Below, piece by piece: positions 1 to 9,187 of a stretch of 64,000 nt of DNA. Every line of letters starts with the position of its first letter. The first letter of the stretch is position 1. The notes beneath the pieces are model-generated. The model made no database searches. It was given only the letters and a program-made list of their open reading frames with translations, and had not been told where the DNA came from. Source of the DNA: Sphingobacterium sp. UBA5670 (lineage in GTDB: Bacteria; Bacteroidota; Bacteroidia; Sphingobacteriales; Sphingobacteriaceae); assembly GCF_002420705.1 (NCBI RefSeq), contig NZ_DIIM01000009.1:1-64000 (forward strand). Reading direction: 5' to 3'. Both the position numbers and the translations under genes were made by a program.

Positions 1-18
1 GGTCCCCGCTACTAAAAG

Positions 19-51
19 AAAAAAGCCGAGGTGAATATCTTGGCTTTTTTT
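19..51 (+). terminator. Rho-independent terminator of an upstream gene
   Basis: A 12-bp stem (19-30 with 39-50, one G-T wobble) encloses an 8-nt loop and ends in a run of seven T. It most likely ends transcription of a gene lying left of the window. Confidence 0.75.
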
Positions 52-359
52 GTGTCCTTATTTATGCTACAATACCGCCTGTTTCTCAGGAATATCTTTT
101 TTCTACTCTTCTAAATTTCTTTTTCTCGATTGTCGTGTGCTTGCTAAAAACTGTCTTTTGCTGTTATTTAATAATTCTAATTTTTTGATGTTGGATTGCG
201 CTGTAAAATGCATGTTTATGCAATCGTTTGTTTAATTGGCGCAATCGATTTCGTTGTTCCAAAATTTTGATATACTGTCATCATCCTTTAGTTTTAGCAT
301 TCATGTACCTAAATTTTGATTAGCAAGCTAATCAATTTTTAAACTAACTATTAAATATT
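52..359. other. Non-coding leader of the first SusCD operon
   Basis: About 300 bases without a convincing gene. The stretch is T-rich and holds the operator-like sites at 218-247. A possible 61-residue reading frame here has no recognisable domain and overlaps the operator region, so I treat it as chance. Confidence 0.6.
214..253 (+). promoter_or_regulatory. Candidate LacI/PurR-type operator upstream of SusCD pair 1
   Basis: The 15-mer ATGCAATCGTTTGTT (218-232) recurs exactly on the minus strand at 55569-55583, upstream of the third SusCD operon. With flanks, 18 of 19 bases agree. GCAATCG occurs here twice, at 220-226 and 241-247, exactly 21 bp apart. The core GCAATCGTTTG resembles the central-CpG palindromes bound by LacI-family repressors. 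Binding is inference; the repeat itself is seen directly. Confidence 0.55.
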
Positions 360-3300
360 ATGATTTCAAAGATTCTCGACAATCACAAGTTGAGTCTGTT
401 ATCATTAGCTTTACTCATTACAAGTACACACAACTCGGCTAATGCTAATGGTCTTACGTTTCCAGACAACAATATTTTGTTGAATGACGCGGTTTATCAA
501 CAAAAAGTGAATGGAAAAGTGCAGTCTACAGACGGCCCATTGGCTGGAGCAACCATTAGTGTTAAGGGGAGCACTAAATCGACATCTGCAGGAGTAGATG
601 GACGATTTACAATAGATGCTAAAAATGGTGATGTACTAGTCGTTACAAGTGTTGGTTATAAAGCACAAGAAGTGACTGTGGCAGGACCGGTTGTTACCAT
701 CAATCTAGAGTCCAATAGCGAGGCACTCCAGGAAGTTGTTGTTGTTGGGTATGGCACACAACAGAAAAAAGAAAGTTTGACCGGCGCCCTTCAGGCTGTT
801 AAAGGAAACAAATTACGTGATGTCACTACGCCATCGGTTGAAAACATGTTGAATGGTAAAGCAGCCGGTGTGTATGTTGCACCAGGAGCTGGTAAACCGG
901 GGTCAAATGGTGGTGTTGTTATTCGCGGCCAGGCAACATTAAGTGGTACAACGAACCCGTTGTGGGTTATTGATGGTGTTATCGTTGGCTCAAGTCCAGG
1001 TGATATCAATCCGGACGATATTGAATCCTTAACTATCCTAAAAGATGCTGCCTCAACATCTATTTATGGTTCTCAAGGTGCAAATGGTGTTGTCGTTGTG
1101 ACAACTAAAAACCCTACAGCATCCAAAACAAGCATTAGCTTTTCTACAAAAATGGGTATCAACCAACTTTCCAATGGACACATGGAAATGATGGATGGAG
1201 CTGAACTTTATGACTACTTTGCTTCATTTTCGAATCCCGCCGATATCAAATTCCCGCGTTGGAATTCGGATTTGCGCAACAGTAATTTTGACTGGTGGAA
1301 ACTGGCGACAAAAAACGGATTTGTCCAAAACCACAATTTGTCTATTCAGGGTGGAAATGATAAATTACAGTCTTATTTGTCTTTAGGTTACTACAACGAA
1401 GCCGGTGCAGTAAAAGGATATGATTACGATCGTTATAACTTTAGATTACGTACCAACTATAAGCCTTTCGATTGGTTGACCATTAAGCCATCTATTGCGG
1501 GATCAAGACGTGCTGTAGATGATCGTCAATATGATGTCAATGCCATGTACGGCAACCTTCCTTGGGATAGTCCTTACGATGCAAATGGAAATCTAGTACC
1601 ACACCGTTATAGTGGCTGGGTTAATAATGCCAGTACAAATTATTTGTATGACTTGCAATGGAATCATAGTGCCAATACCAATTATGAATTTATGGGTAAC
1701 TTAGATTTCGATATCAAATTAACAGATTGGTTGACCTTCTCCTCAGTCAACAATTATCGTTACAATAGTTACTCCGATAGCGGATATCAAGATCCACGAT
1801 CAAACAGCGGCGAAAGTGTAATTGGTCGTGTGACAGATTATCGCATGGAATTTGCCCGTCGGTATACCAACCAGATTTTACGTTTCAACAAGACTTGGGA
1901 TAAACATAGCCTGAATGGATTGGCTGCATACGAATTTAACGACTATTGGACAAAAACATTAGATGCTTATGGAACAGGTATTGTAAATGGTTTCGAGGTA
2001 TTGGATGTTGTTGCAAAGCCAGAACGTACGAAAGGTGGAATTTCTGAATGGGCAGTACAGTCATTCTTGTCGAATGCAAACTATGCATACGATAATAAAT
2101 ATCTGGCACAGGTATCTTTCCGTCGTGATGGGGCGTCCAATTTTGGTACCAATGCCAAATACGGAAATTTCTTTTCAGTCAGCGGTGGTTGGAATATCAA
2201 TAAAGAAGAGTGGTTCAAGGCTGATTGGGTAGATAACTTAAAACTACGAGCGGCTTACGGATCGGTAGGTAATAGACCGAGCTCATTATATCCACAATAT
2301 AGCCTTTATTCGGTATCGGCATCATCAAGCTATAATGGAATACCAGGGGCATTAATCAGCCAAATCGGTAATAAAGATCTGACTTGGGAAAAAACCTACA
2401 CAACTGGTTTTGGGGTTGATGCAGCCTTATTTAAGAATAGGCTAAGATTTAATGTTGATTATTACGATAAGAAGACTGATAATGTGCTTTATCAAGTGCC
2501 AATCAGTGGTCTGACCGGCGTTACTTCTATCTGGAAAAATATTGGTAAGATGCAAAACCGCGGGATTGAATTGACCATCGGTGGCGACATCGTTCGAAAT
2601 GACAATGTGCATTGGAGCTTGGATGTTAATTTGAGTCACAATGTGAATAAATTGACCGAGCTATTTGCGACAAAAGATGCCAATGGTAATCTTGTTTCAA
2701 AACCAATTATCGCAGGTGACGGATCGGGTATCGCTGGATCAGCGCAACGTTTACTTCAGCCTGGTTTTCCGGTAGATACCTATTACTTAAAAGAATGGGC
2801 AGGTGTTAACGTAGATAATGGTTTGCCAATGTGGTATCGATACGAGACAGATGCCAATGGCAATGAAACGAGGACTACAACATCAAACTATTCCAATGCA
2901 ACTTTCCGTAATGCAGGAAAAGGAAATGCAGATCTCTTTGGAGGTTTCAGTACAGCCTTAAGTTATAAGCAGTTTGATCTAAATGCTGTGTTCGGGTTCT
3001 CTTTGGGCGGTAAGTTATATAATTATTCGCGCCAAGAATTTGACTCGGATGGAACTTATACTGATCGCAACCAGATGAAGTTACAGGATGGTTGGAGCCG
3101 TTGGGAAAAACCAGGTGATGTTGCTACTCATCCGATAGCAAGGTACGATAACCAAGATAAAGGTAATTCACCGTCAACACGCTTTTTGGAAAGTAACAAT
3201 TTCTTAAAAATGAGATCCTTGACGTTGGGTTACAACTTCGATCTGAAAAAGTATAACATCAAAAATTTACGTGTATTCTTAGCTGGAGAGAATTTGTTTA

Positions 3301-3449
3301 CTATTACAAACTACTCGGGTGTTGATCCAGAGCTTCCATTGACTGAACCAGATGGCAAAGGCGGGGGTGGTCAAATGATCAGATCTACAGGCGTTTCTGT
3401 ATATCCAATGGTTCGTAAATACATGTTCGGCGCAAGTGTGACATTTTAA
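360..3449 (+). CDS. SusC/RagA-family TonB-linked outer-membrane receptor
   Basis: This 1029-residue outer-membrane channel should take up a nutrient oligomer using TonB energy, with the SusD protein encoded next as its lid. An N-terminal signal sequence (about residues 1-29) is followed by a carboxypeptidase-regulatory-like beta-sandwich (about 48-120), the TonB-box-like EVVVVGYGTQ (about 124-133), and a plug with the family hallmark VIDGV and a DDIES-LKDA-IYG-NGVV series (about 203-250). The rest is a beta-barrel ending in phenylalanine. It has no STN domain and no adjacent ECF sigma/FecR pair, so control probably acts at the upstream operator. No carbohydrate-active enzyme lies nearby, so the substrate cannot be named. 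The start follows a T/A-rich leader without a Shine-Dalgarno site. Confidence 0.95.
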   Translation: MISKILDNHKLSLLSLALLITSTHNSANANGLTFPDNNILLNDAVYQQKVNGKVQSTDGPLAGATISVKGSTKSTSAGVDGRFTIDAKNGDVLVVTSVGYKAQEVTVAGPVVTINLESNSEALQEVVVVGYGTQQKKESLTGALQAVKGNKLRDVTTPSVENMLNGKAAGVYVAPGAGKPGSNGGVVIRGQATLSGTTNPLWVIDGVIVGSSPGDINPDDIESLTILKDAASTSIYGSQGANGVVVVTTKNPTASKTSISFSTKMGINQLSNGHMEMMDGAELYDYFASFSNPADIKFPRWNSDLRNSNFDWWKLATKNGFVQNHNLSIQGGNDKLQSYLSLGYYNEAGAVKGYDYDRYNFRLRTNYKPFDWLTIKPSIAGSRRAVDDRQYDVNAMYGNLPWDSPYDANGNLVPHRYSGWVNNASTNYLYDLQWNHSANTNYEFMGNLDFDIKLTDWLTFSSVNNYRYNSYSDSGYQDPRSNSGESVIGRVTDYRMEFARRYTNQILRFNKTWDKHSLNGLAAYEFNDYWTKTLDAYGTGIVNGFEVLDVVAKPERTKGGISEWAVQSFLSNANYAYDNKYLAQVSFRRDGASNFGTNAKYGNFFSVSGGWNINKEEWFKADWVDNLKLRAAYGSVGNRPSSLYPQYSLYSVSASSSYNGIPGALISQIGNKDLTWEKTYTTGFGVDAALFKNRLRFNVDYYDKKTDNVLYQVPISGLTGVTSIWKNIGKMQNRGIELTIGGDIVRNDNVHWSLDVNLSHNVNKLTELFATKDANGNLVSKPIIAGDGSGIAGSAQRLLQPGFPVDTYYLKEWAGVNVDNGLPMWYRYETDANGNETRTTTSNYSNATFRNAGKGNADLFGGFSTALSYKQFDLNAVFGFSLGGKLYNYSRQEFDSDGTYTDRNQMKLQDGWSRWEKPGDVATHPIARYDNQDKGNSPSTRFLESNNFLKMRSLTLGYNFDLKKYNIKNLRVFLAGENLFTITNYSGVDPELPLTEPDGKGGGGQMIRSTGVSVYPMVRKYMFGASVTF

Positions 3450-3472
3450 TTTTAACGTTTAGAAAATCAATA

Positions 3473-5218
3473 ATGAAAAAGATATTAATCGGACTTTTGA
3501 TCGCATCGGCAGTATCCTCCTGCGATATAGATCGTCTTCCTTATACTTCGATGGACGAAGAGAATATTGCAAGTAATCCTGATGCCATGGTAACAGGTAC
3601 TTATGCGCAGTTAAAAGCTTGGTCCGACCCAATGCACCGCCTTGGTGAATATGCTGGTGATAATATGATGATCCGCGGGTCATCGACAGACGCGTTTTAC
3701 GAATTTATCTCCTATGCGAGAACGCCTAATAATTACCGTTTGCAGAACTTTTGGGATAGCGGTTATAAAGCTATTGCACAATCTTCGAACGTCATTAAGA
3801 TGTTTGCCGAAGGTCAAAGTGAAGAGATGGATAATAAGTTGGGTGAATGTTATTACATCCGTGGAATGATGTATTTTTACCTTTGTCGCGCATTCGGGAA
3901 GCCTTATTATCAAAGTCCTGAAACAAACTTGGGCGTTCCAATTGTCAATGGTACACCTGAAGATGTATTCAATGATTTGAACTTACCGGACCGTGCGTCT
4001 GTAAAAGATACTTATGCGCAGGCAATCAGCGATCTGAAAAAAGCAGAAGCGTTATTGACGCTCGATAAAGGGGCGGTATATGCTTCCAAGGGAGCGGCAC
4101 AAGCAATGCTTTCCCGTATTTACCTCTATATGAGTGGTACGTATAAAAATCCAAATGCGGAATATGCGCGTCTTTCTGTAGAATATGCGGATAAGGTGAT
4201 TAATTCAGGTAAATATGTGCTGTTGGCCCGTGAGCAATTCATGAAATACAATACATTTAGACCAGAAGATAACAAAGAGACCATTTTTGCAGTGAAACGT
4301 GTTGCTTCTGAATTTTCGGGCGACGATCACTATTATGGTATTGGTGGTATGTATTCCAATATCGGTGGTATGGGTTGGGGCGAGATGTATTCAAGCGCCA
4401 AGTATATTGATCTATTAAATGAGACTGGCCGTAATGACTGGAGACCTGATCATTATACGATTGTCGACGCACGTGCGGCTTTTATTGAACCTACTTATTC
4501 CAAAGATAAGGCAGGCAAATACTCAACTGTGTTTCGATTTATCAAACAAGATGTACCTGCAAAAGCCGGTGATCCCAAAACAATGAGCTATCTGCAAATT
4601 CCAGCTATAATTAACGGAAATACTGTTATTGCGCGAGAAGTTAAAAAGGTGGGTGATAATGAGGTTGTTAAAGAATATACATTGACGGCAATTAATGCTA
4701 ATCAACAGACCTATTCAATTACTTATGAAGATGGCAATACCTACTCAGGTATGATAGATTATTATATTTCCTTAAACCGTGCTTATCCGCAATTCTATAT
4801 TGTGAAATGCTCACGTGAAGGAGAAGAGTCACAATTACATTCACCAGTAATTAGCCGTTTGGGTGAAATTTATTTGAATCGTGCCGAAGCTTATGCGAAA
4901 TTGGGTAATTATGGTGCTGCTCTAAATGATTTGAATACCATCAGAAATCGTTCTATTGTCAATGGCGGATATACTTCAATTGATGCGGCCAATGCAAGCA
5001 AACTGATCGACAAAGAGCGTCAGTTGGAATTGGCCTATCAGGCAGAACGCAGTTATGATGTGTTCCGTAACGGAGATCCATTAAACCGTACCTATCCGGG
5101 GCCACAAAAACAATTTGAAGATATTGTACCTACAGATTTTAGAGTGACGTATTTTATTCCTCAGGATGCGATCAATTCATATCCAGGGAAATTGACTCAG
5201 AATCCAACGTCTAATTAG
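3473..5218 (+). CDS. SusD/RagB-family nutrient-binding outer-membrane lipoprotein
   Basis: This 581-residue surface lipoprotein is the substrate-capturing partner of the SusC receptor encoded 23 bases upstream. The signal peptide ends in a lipobox with the acylated cysteine at residue 17 (SSCDIDRLP). TPR-like helices are visible, including the C-terminal block around residue 463 (LGEIYLNRAEAYAKLG) and the RQLELAYQAERSYDVFR segment characteristic of RagB/SusD C-termini. A strong terminator follows directly, so the operon appears to be only susC-susD. Substrate unknown. Confidence 0.95.
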   Translation: MKKILIGLLIASAVSSCDIDRLPYTSMDEENIASNPDAMVTGTYAQLKAWSDPMHRLGEYAGDNMMIRGSSTDAFYEFISYARTPNNYRLQNFWDSGYKAIAQSSNVIKMFAEGQSEEMDNKLGECYYIRGMMYFYLCRAFGKPYYQSPETNLGVPIVNGTPEDVFNDLNLPDRASVKDTYAQAISDLKKAEALLTLDKGAVYASKGAAQAMLSRIYLYMSGTYKNPNAEYARLSVEYADKVINSGKYVLLAREQFMKYNTFRPEDNKETIFAVKRVASEFSGDDHYYGIGGMYSNIGGMGWGEMYSSAKYIDLLNETGRNDWRPDHYTIVDARAAFIEPTYSKDKAGKYSTVFRFIKQDVPAKAGDPKTMSYLQIPAIINGNTVIAREVKKVGDNEVVKEYTLTAINANQQTYSITYEDGNTYSGMIDYYISLNRAYPQFYIVKCSREGEESQLHSPVISRLGEIYLNRAEAYAKLGNYGAALNDLNTIRNRSIVNGGYTSIDAANASKLIDKERQLELAYQAERSYDVFRNGDPLNRTYPGPQKQFEDIVPTDFRVTYFIPQDAINSYPGKLTQNPTSN

Positions 5219-5244
5219 GCGAATATTTATAATTTAAACCCAAT

Positions 5245-5280
5245 AAATGGCTTTACTCCACGGTAAAGCCATTTTTGTTT
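5245..5280 (+). terminator. Terminator of SusCD operon 1
   Basis: A perfect 12-bp stem (5245-5256 with 5263-5274), a 6-nt loop and a T-rich tail follow the susD stop codon. Confidence 0.9.
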
Positions 5281-5309
5281 TTGTGTCGCGATAATCCCTT
5301 TCGAATCCG

Positions 5310-5317
5310 TATCTTTG
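5310..5317 (+). promoter_or_regulatory. Probable -7 element of the der-cysS promoter
   Basis: TATCTTTG matches the Bacteroidota -7 consensus TAnnTTTG, 70 bases before the der start and just after the preceding terminator. No TTTG lies at the usual distance upstream, so the -33 box is not identified. Confidence 0.5.
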
Positions 5318-5387
5318 TTCCCTTAAGTATATTTTTAGCATAAAAGTGCCATCTGCTGTGATAGTGGCTGGATCAAATAAAATAAAT

Positions 5388-6689
5388 ATGGCAAATATTG
5401 TTGCAATTGTTGGTCGTCCAAATGTTGGTAAATCTACCTTATTCAATCGTCTTACAGAAAGTAGAAAAGCGATTGTTGATGACTTTAGCGGGGTGACGCG
5501 CGACCGTCATTATGAAACAGCCGAGTGGATCGGAAAGAAATTTACAGTAATTGATACAGGTGGTTTTGTACATGGTTCGGATGATGTCTTTGAAGAGGCG
5601 ATTCGTGATCAGGTCTATATCGCTATTGAAGAAGCTTCGGTCGTTATATTCATGGTGGATGTCACAACTGGCATTACCGACTTGGATGACGAAATCGCTG
5701 ATATTCTGAGAAGAAGCTCCAAACCTGTGTATGTAGTGGCCAATAAAGTCGATCACGCTAAATTGCACCATGAATCGGCAGAGTTTTATGCCTTTGGTTT
5801 AGGTGAGGTCTTCAATATCTCATCGGCTACAGGATCAGGTACAGGCGAATTGTTGGATGCTGTTGTTTCTCATTTCGAAGTGGAAGAGGAAGAAGAAGAA
5901 TCCTTACCTAAATATACCATCGTAGGCCGCCCGAATGTGGGTAAATCCTCCTTGACAAATGCTTTGATCGGTAAAGATCGCAATATTGTAACGCCAATGG
6001 CAGGGACAACACGTGATTCAATCCGTATACATTATAATCAATACGGACATAATTTTTTATTGATTGATACTGCTGGTCTTCGCCGTAAGTCTAAAGTTAA
6101 TGAAGATATTGAGTTTTATTCGGTTATGCGTACGATCAAAGCATTGGAAGATTCCGATGTAACGATTTTAATGCTCGATGCGCAAGATGGACTGGAAGCG
6201 CAAGACGTGAATATCTTCAACTTAGCGGAGAAAAACCGTAAAGGTATCGTGATTGTTGTCAATAAATGGGATTTGATCGAAAAGGACAATAAAACAATGA
6301 AGGCCTTTGAAGATCGCATCAGAGAGAAAATAGCGCCATTTACAGATGTGCCTATCATCTTTACTTCCGTAACCGAAAAACAGCGTGTTCTTAAGGTGTT
6401 GGAGGTTGCCGATAAGGTGTACGCAAACAAGACAAAGAAAATCCCTACGTCCAAGTTAAATGAAGTGATGTTGGATATTATCGAGAATTATCCACCGCCA
6501 TCCTTAAAGGGAAAATATATCAAAATTAAATATGCAACACAGCTGCCTGGACGGACACCGATGTTTGCATTCTTCTGTAATCTGCCACAATACATCAAAG
6601 ATCCGTACAAACGTTTTATTGAAAACAAATTGCGTGAAAACTTTGACTTTACAGGTGTGCCAATTCAAATATATTTTAGACAGAAATAG
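5388..6689 (+). CDS. der: Ribosome biogenesis GTPase Der (EngA)
   Basis: A tandem-GTPase protein needed for maturation of the 50S ribosomal subunit. From the ATG at 5388 it has 433 residues, normal for the family; an in-frame upstream ATG at 5346 would add 14 residues ahead of the conserved MANIVAIVGRPNVGKST start and is unlikely. The first G domain has GRPNVGKS at 9-16, DTGG and NKVD. The second has another GRPNVGKS near residue 180, DTAG and NKWD. The C-terminus (LKGKYIKIKYATQ...) is the KH-like domain. An acidic linker (EVEEEEEES) joins the two G domains. cysS follows after 21 bases, probably in the same transcript. Confidence 0.98.
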   Translation: MANIVAIVGRPNVGKSTLFNRLTESRKAIVDDFSGVTRDRHYETAEWIGKKFTVIDTGGFVHGSDDVFEEAIRDQVYIAIEEASVVIFMVDVTTGITDLDDEIADILRRSSKPVYVVANKVDHAKLHHESAEFYAFGLGEVFNISSATGSGTGELLDAVVSHFEVEEEEEESLPKYTIVGRPNVGKSSLTNALIGKDRNIVTPMAGTTRDSIRIHYNQYGHNFLLIDTAGLRRKSKVNEDIEFYSVMRTIKALEDSDVTILMLDAQDGLEAQDVNIFNLAEKNRKGIVIVVNKWDLIEKDNKTMKAFEDRIREKIAPFTDVPIIFTSVTEKQRVLKVLEVADKVYANKTKKIPTSKLNEVMLDIIENYPPPSLKGKYIKIKYATQLPGRTPMFAFFCNLPQYIKDPYKRFIENKLRENFDFTGVPIQIYFRQK

Positions 6690-6710
6690 ATTTTCAAGTA
6701 GCGATTAAAC

Positions 6711-8177
6711 ATGGACCATAATCTCTTTTTATACAATACGCTTTCGCGAACAAAAGAAAAATTCGAACCTATTCATCCCAATCTTGTCGGTATGTACGTC
6801 TGTGGACCTACGGTATACAGCGATGTGCATTTGGGAAACTGCCGGACGTTTGTCTCTTTTGATCTAATTTTTAGATATCTGCGCCATCTTGGTTATAAAG
6901 TGCGTTATGTGCGCAATATTACAGATGCAGGGCATTTAGAAGGCGATCGTGATGAAGGGGATGACAAATTTGCAAAAAAAGCAAAATTGGAACAATTGGA
7001 ACCGATGGAAATCGTTCAGAAATATACCATAGGTTTCCATGATGTGTTGCGTCTTTTCAATACGTTGCCTCCAAGTATAGAGCCTACTGCGACAGGACAT
7101 ATTTCCGAGCAGATCGAAATGATTGAACAAATTATGGAGAATGGCTATGCTTATGAAAGGGATGGTACCGTTTATTTTGACGTTGAGAAGTATGTTGAGC
7201 AATACGACTATACCGTATTGACCAATCGAAAATTGGAAGATATGCTCAACAACACCCGCGAATTGAGTGGTCAGGACGAGAAAAAAGGTCGTTTGGATTT
7301 TGCTTTATGGATCAAAGCAAAACCTGAAACGATTATGCGCTGGCCAGCTCCATGGAGTGTTGGATTTCCGGGATGGCATATTGAATGTTCGGCCATGAGC
7401 AGAAAATACTTAGGCGATCAATTTGATATTCACGGTGGTGGAATGGATCTGGCAGCTACACATCATACCAATGAAATTGCACAGTCCGAGGCATGTAACC
7501 ATACAAGTCCTGCCAAATACTGGATGCATACCAATATGTTGACTGTAAACGGTGCCCGGATGTCCAAATCCGCAGGGAATGGATTTTTGCCGGGAGAGCT
7601 TTTTACAGGAAATCATCCGCTATTGAATAGAGGTTATTCGCCCATGGCTGTTCGCTTCTTCATGTTACAAGCACATTATAGAAGTACGTTGGATTTCTCC
7701 AATGAGGCATTGGATGCGGCTGATAAGGGGTATAAACGTCTTATGACAGCCATCGGTCTTTTGGATAAATTGAAGGTATCGAAAGGTGCTGATTCATTCA
7801 ATTTAGCAGAAATTCGCCGTAAATGTTATGCTGCGATGGATGATGATTTCAATAGTCCTGTGCTCATTGCCGAATTGTTTGAAATTGTACGTATCATCAA
7901 CTCAATTTATGATGGTAAGGCGAAGATAACGGAAGAGGGATTAGCAGGCCTTAAAATATTCTTGAAAGAATTTGTTGAGGATATCCTAGGGCTTAGAAAC
8001 GATCAGACATCCGCATCTGATGATATCGATGATGTGATGAACCTAGTTATTAAGTTACGTAATGAGGCAAAGGCGAATAAAGACTTCGTGACTTCAGATC
8101 GTATTCGTGATGAGCTTAATTCTATTGGAATTCAGTTGAAAGATAGCAAAGAAGGAACACTTTGGAATAAGATTTGA
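6711..8177 (+). CDS. cysS: Cysteine--tRNA ligase
   Basis: This class I aminoacyl-tRNA synthetase charges tRNA-Cys in the cytoplasm. The 488-residue length fits the family. Visible features are the N-terminal CGPTVY with its zinc-ligand cysteine, the HIGH-type motif as HLGN (DVHLGNCRTF), WHIECSAMS and HHTNEIAQSEA with further zinc ligands, and the KMSKS loop as RMSKSAGN. The C-terminal DALR-type helical region reaches KDSKEGTLW, typical for bacterial CysRS. It lies 21 bases after der and 50 bases before an exported protein gene, so all three may be co-transcribed. Confidence 0.98.
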   Translation: MDHNLFLYNTLSRTKEKFEPIHPNLVGMYVCGPTVYSDVHLGNCRTFVSFDLIFRYLRHLGYKVRYVRNITDAGHLEGDRDEGDDKFAKKAKLEQLEPMEIVQKYTIGFHDVLRLFNTLPPSIEPTATGHISEQIEMIEQIMENGYAYERDGTVYFDVEKYVEQYDYTVLTNRKLEDMLNNTRELSGQDEKKGRLDFALWIKAKPETIMRWPAPWSVGFPGWHIECSAMSRKYLGDQFDIHGGGMDLAATHHTNEIAQSEACNHTSPAKYWMHTNMLTVNGARMSKSAGNGFLPGELFTGNHPLLNRGYSPMAVRFFMLQAHYRSTLDFSNEALDAADKGYKRLMTAIGLLDKLKVSKGADSFNLAEIRRKCYAAMDDDFNSPVLIAELFEIVRIINSIYDGKAKITEEGLAGLKIFLKEFVEDILGLRNDQTSASDDIDDVMNLVIKLRNEAKANKDFVTSDRIRDELNSIGIQLKDSKEGTLWNKI

Positions 8178-8227
8178 TAGATAAGAAAATCGAATTTATA
8201 AAAAGAGGAAAGAAAGATCATTTGCAT

Positions 8228-9112
8228 ATGAATTTTTGGAATAGGCTATCCGTCGTCGCATTGATGAGTGTCGCTGGTACGACACTATATGCGCAGATAC
8301 CTGAGAAAGTTGGAAGCCTATTACAGGCAGATAAGGACGCCGCCGCATTGTCGAAAGCGTCTACGCCGCATCAGGCATTTCTATCGATCATTGATAAGGA
8401 ATCTACGTTTTATGTTCCATCGGCAGTAAATGCTTACAACTACCTCAATAATCGGCCAAATATTCCCGATGTTTTGAATTGGCAGCCTACATTTGCACTG
8501 ATTGCCAAGAGTCAGGAATTTGGTGTTACCTCGGGTTCCATGGATTTTCAAAAAGTAGGTGCTCGATTGCGTCATGGAGAATATCTGACTGTATGGAAGC
8601 GGAATAAAAAGGGCAAGTGGTTGGTTGATATTCGTGCCGAAGTTGAAAACAATGGAAAGGATGGGGAGTTTGATCTTGAATATATCGAACCTACCGATTC
8701 TTGGTATTTGAAACATCGCTCTAAAGTTCGTTTAAATCAGCGTGAGGATATTGTCTTAGAGACGGACAAGTTGATGTCAACAGTATTGAAAGCAGACAAC
8801 CCTACAGCATACAAGGAGTTTTTGAGCGACGATGTACGGTTTTTATTTCCTTGGACCAGTCCGATGGAAGGAAAGGCTACAATGATGGCTTATCTCAAAA
8901 AACAACGGATGACGATAGAAACGGTGCCTGAGGAAGTAAAACGTTCCTATAGTGGTGATTTTGCGTATACAAAGGGAACTGCAACAGTGAGGCAGAAGGA
9001 TAAAGTTGTGAAGTATAATTATATCCGTATCTGGCAGCTGAGCGAATTGGCAAAAGATGATGTGAAGAAAGCCAATTGGAATATTTTGATCGAGATGATG
9101 TTTGAGAAATAA
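8228..9112 (+). CDS. Exported protein with an NTF2/SnoaL-like domain
   Basis: The function is not recognised. The likely start is the ATG at 8228, which begins a typical signal peptide (MNFWNRLSVVALMSVAGTTLYAQ) and gives 294 residues; the reading frame also extends upstream to 8174, overlapping the cysS stop. Two repeated halves look like NTF2-fold domains: residues about 25-145 (HQAFLSIIDKESTFYVPSAV...) and about 175-290 (NPTAYKEFLSDDVRFLFPWTSPMEG...). The second has the DUF4440/SnoaL pattern of a polyketide-cyclase-like pocket. It is probably periplasmic and ends at a bidirectional terminator. Confidence 0.75.
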   Translation: MNFWNRLSVVALMSVAGTTLYAQIPEKVGSLLQADKDAAALSKASTPHQAFLSIIDKESTFYVPSAVNAYNYLNNRPNIPDVLNWQPTFALIAKSQEFGVTSGSMDFQKVGARLRHGEYLTVWKRNKKGKWLVDIRAEVENNGKDGEFDLEYIEPTDSWYLKHRSKVRLNQREDIVLETDKLMSTVLKADNPTAYKEFLSDDVRFLFPWTSPMEGKATMMAYLKKQRMTIETVPEEVKRSYSGDFAYTKGTATVRQKDKVVKYNYIRIWQLSELAKDDVKKANWNILIEMMFEK

Positions 9113-9127
9113 TTACGACTGCAAAAT

Positions 9128-9162
9128 AAAAAGGGCTTGAATATTTTATTCAAGCCCTTTTT
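9128..9162. terminator. Bidirectional terminator between convergent genes
   Basis: A perfect 15-bp stem (9128-9142 with 9148-9162) with a 5-nt loop is flanked by A-runs on the left and T-runs on the right. It serves both the exported protein gene (+) and the SurA-like gene (-). Confidence 0.92.
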
Positions 9163-9187
9163 ATTATATGTGATTAGCGTCGCGCGC

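Noticed and set aside
50..235. A 61-residue plus-strand frame before the first susC
   Set aside because: No domain, odd composition, and it covers the operator-like sites; its end is the same DNA word seen upstream of the third SusC gene, which explains the similarity of the translated ends.
5439..5771. A 110-residue minus-strand frame inside der
   Set aside because: It is a shadow of the GTPase gene with no independent features.
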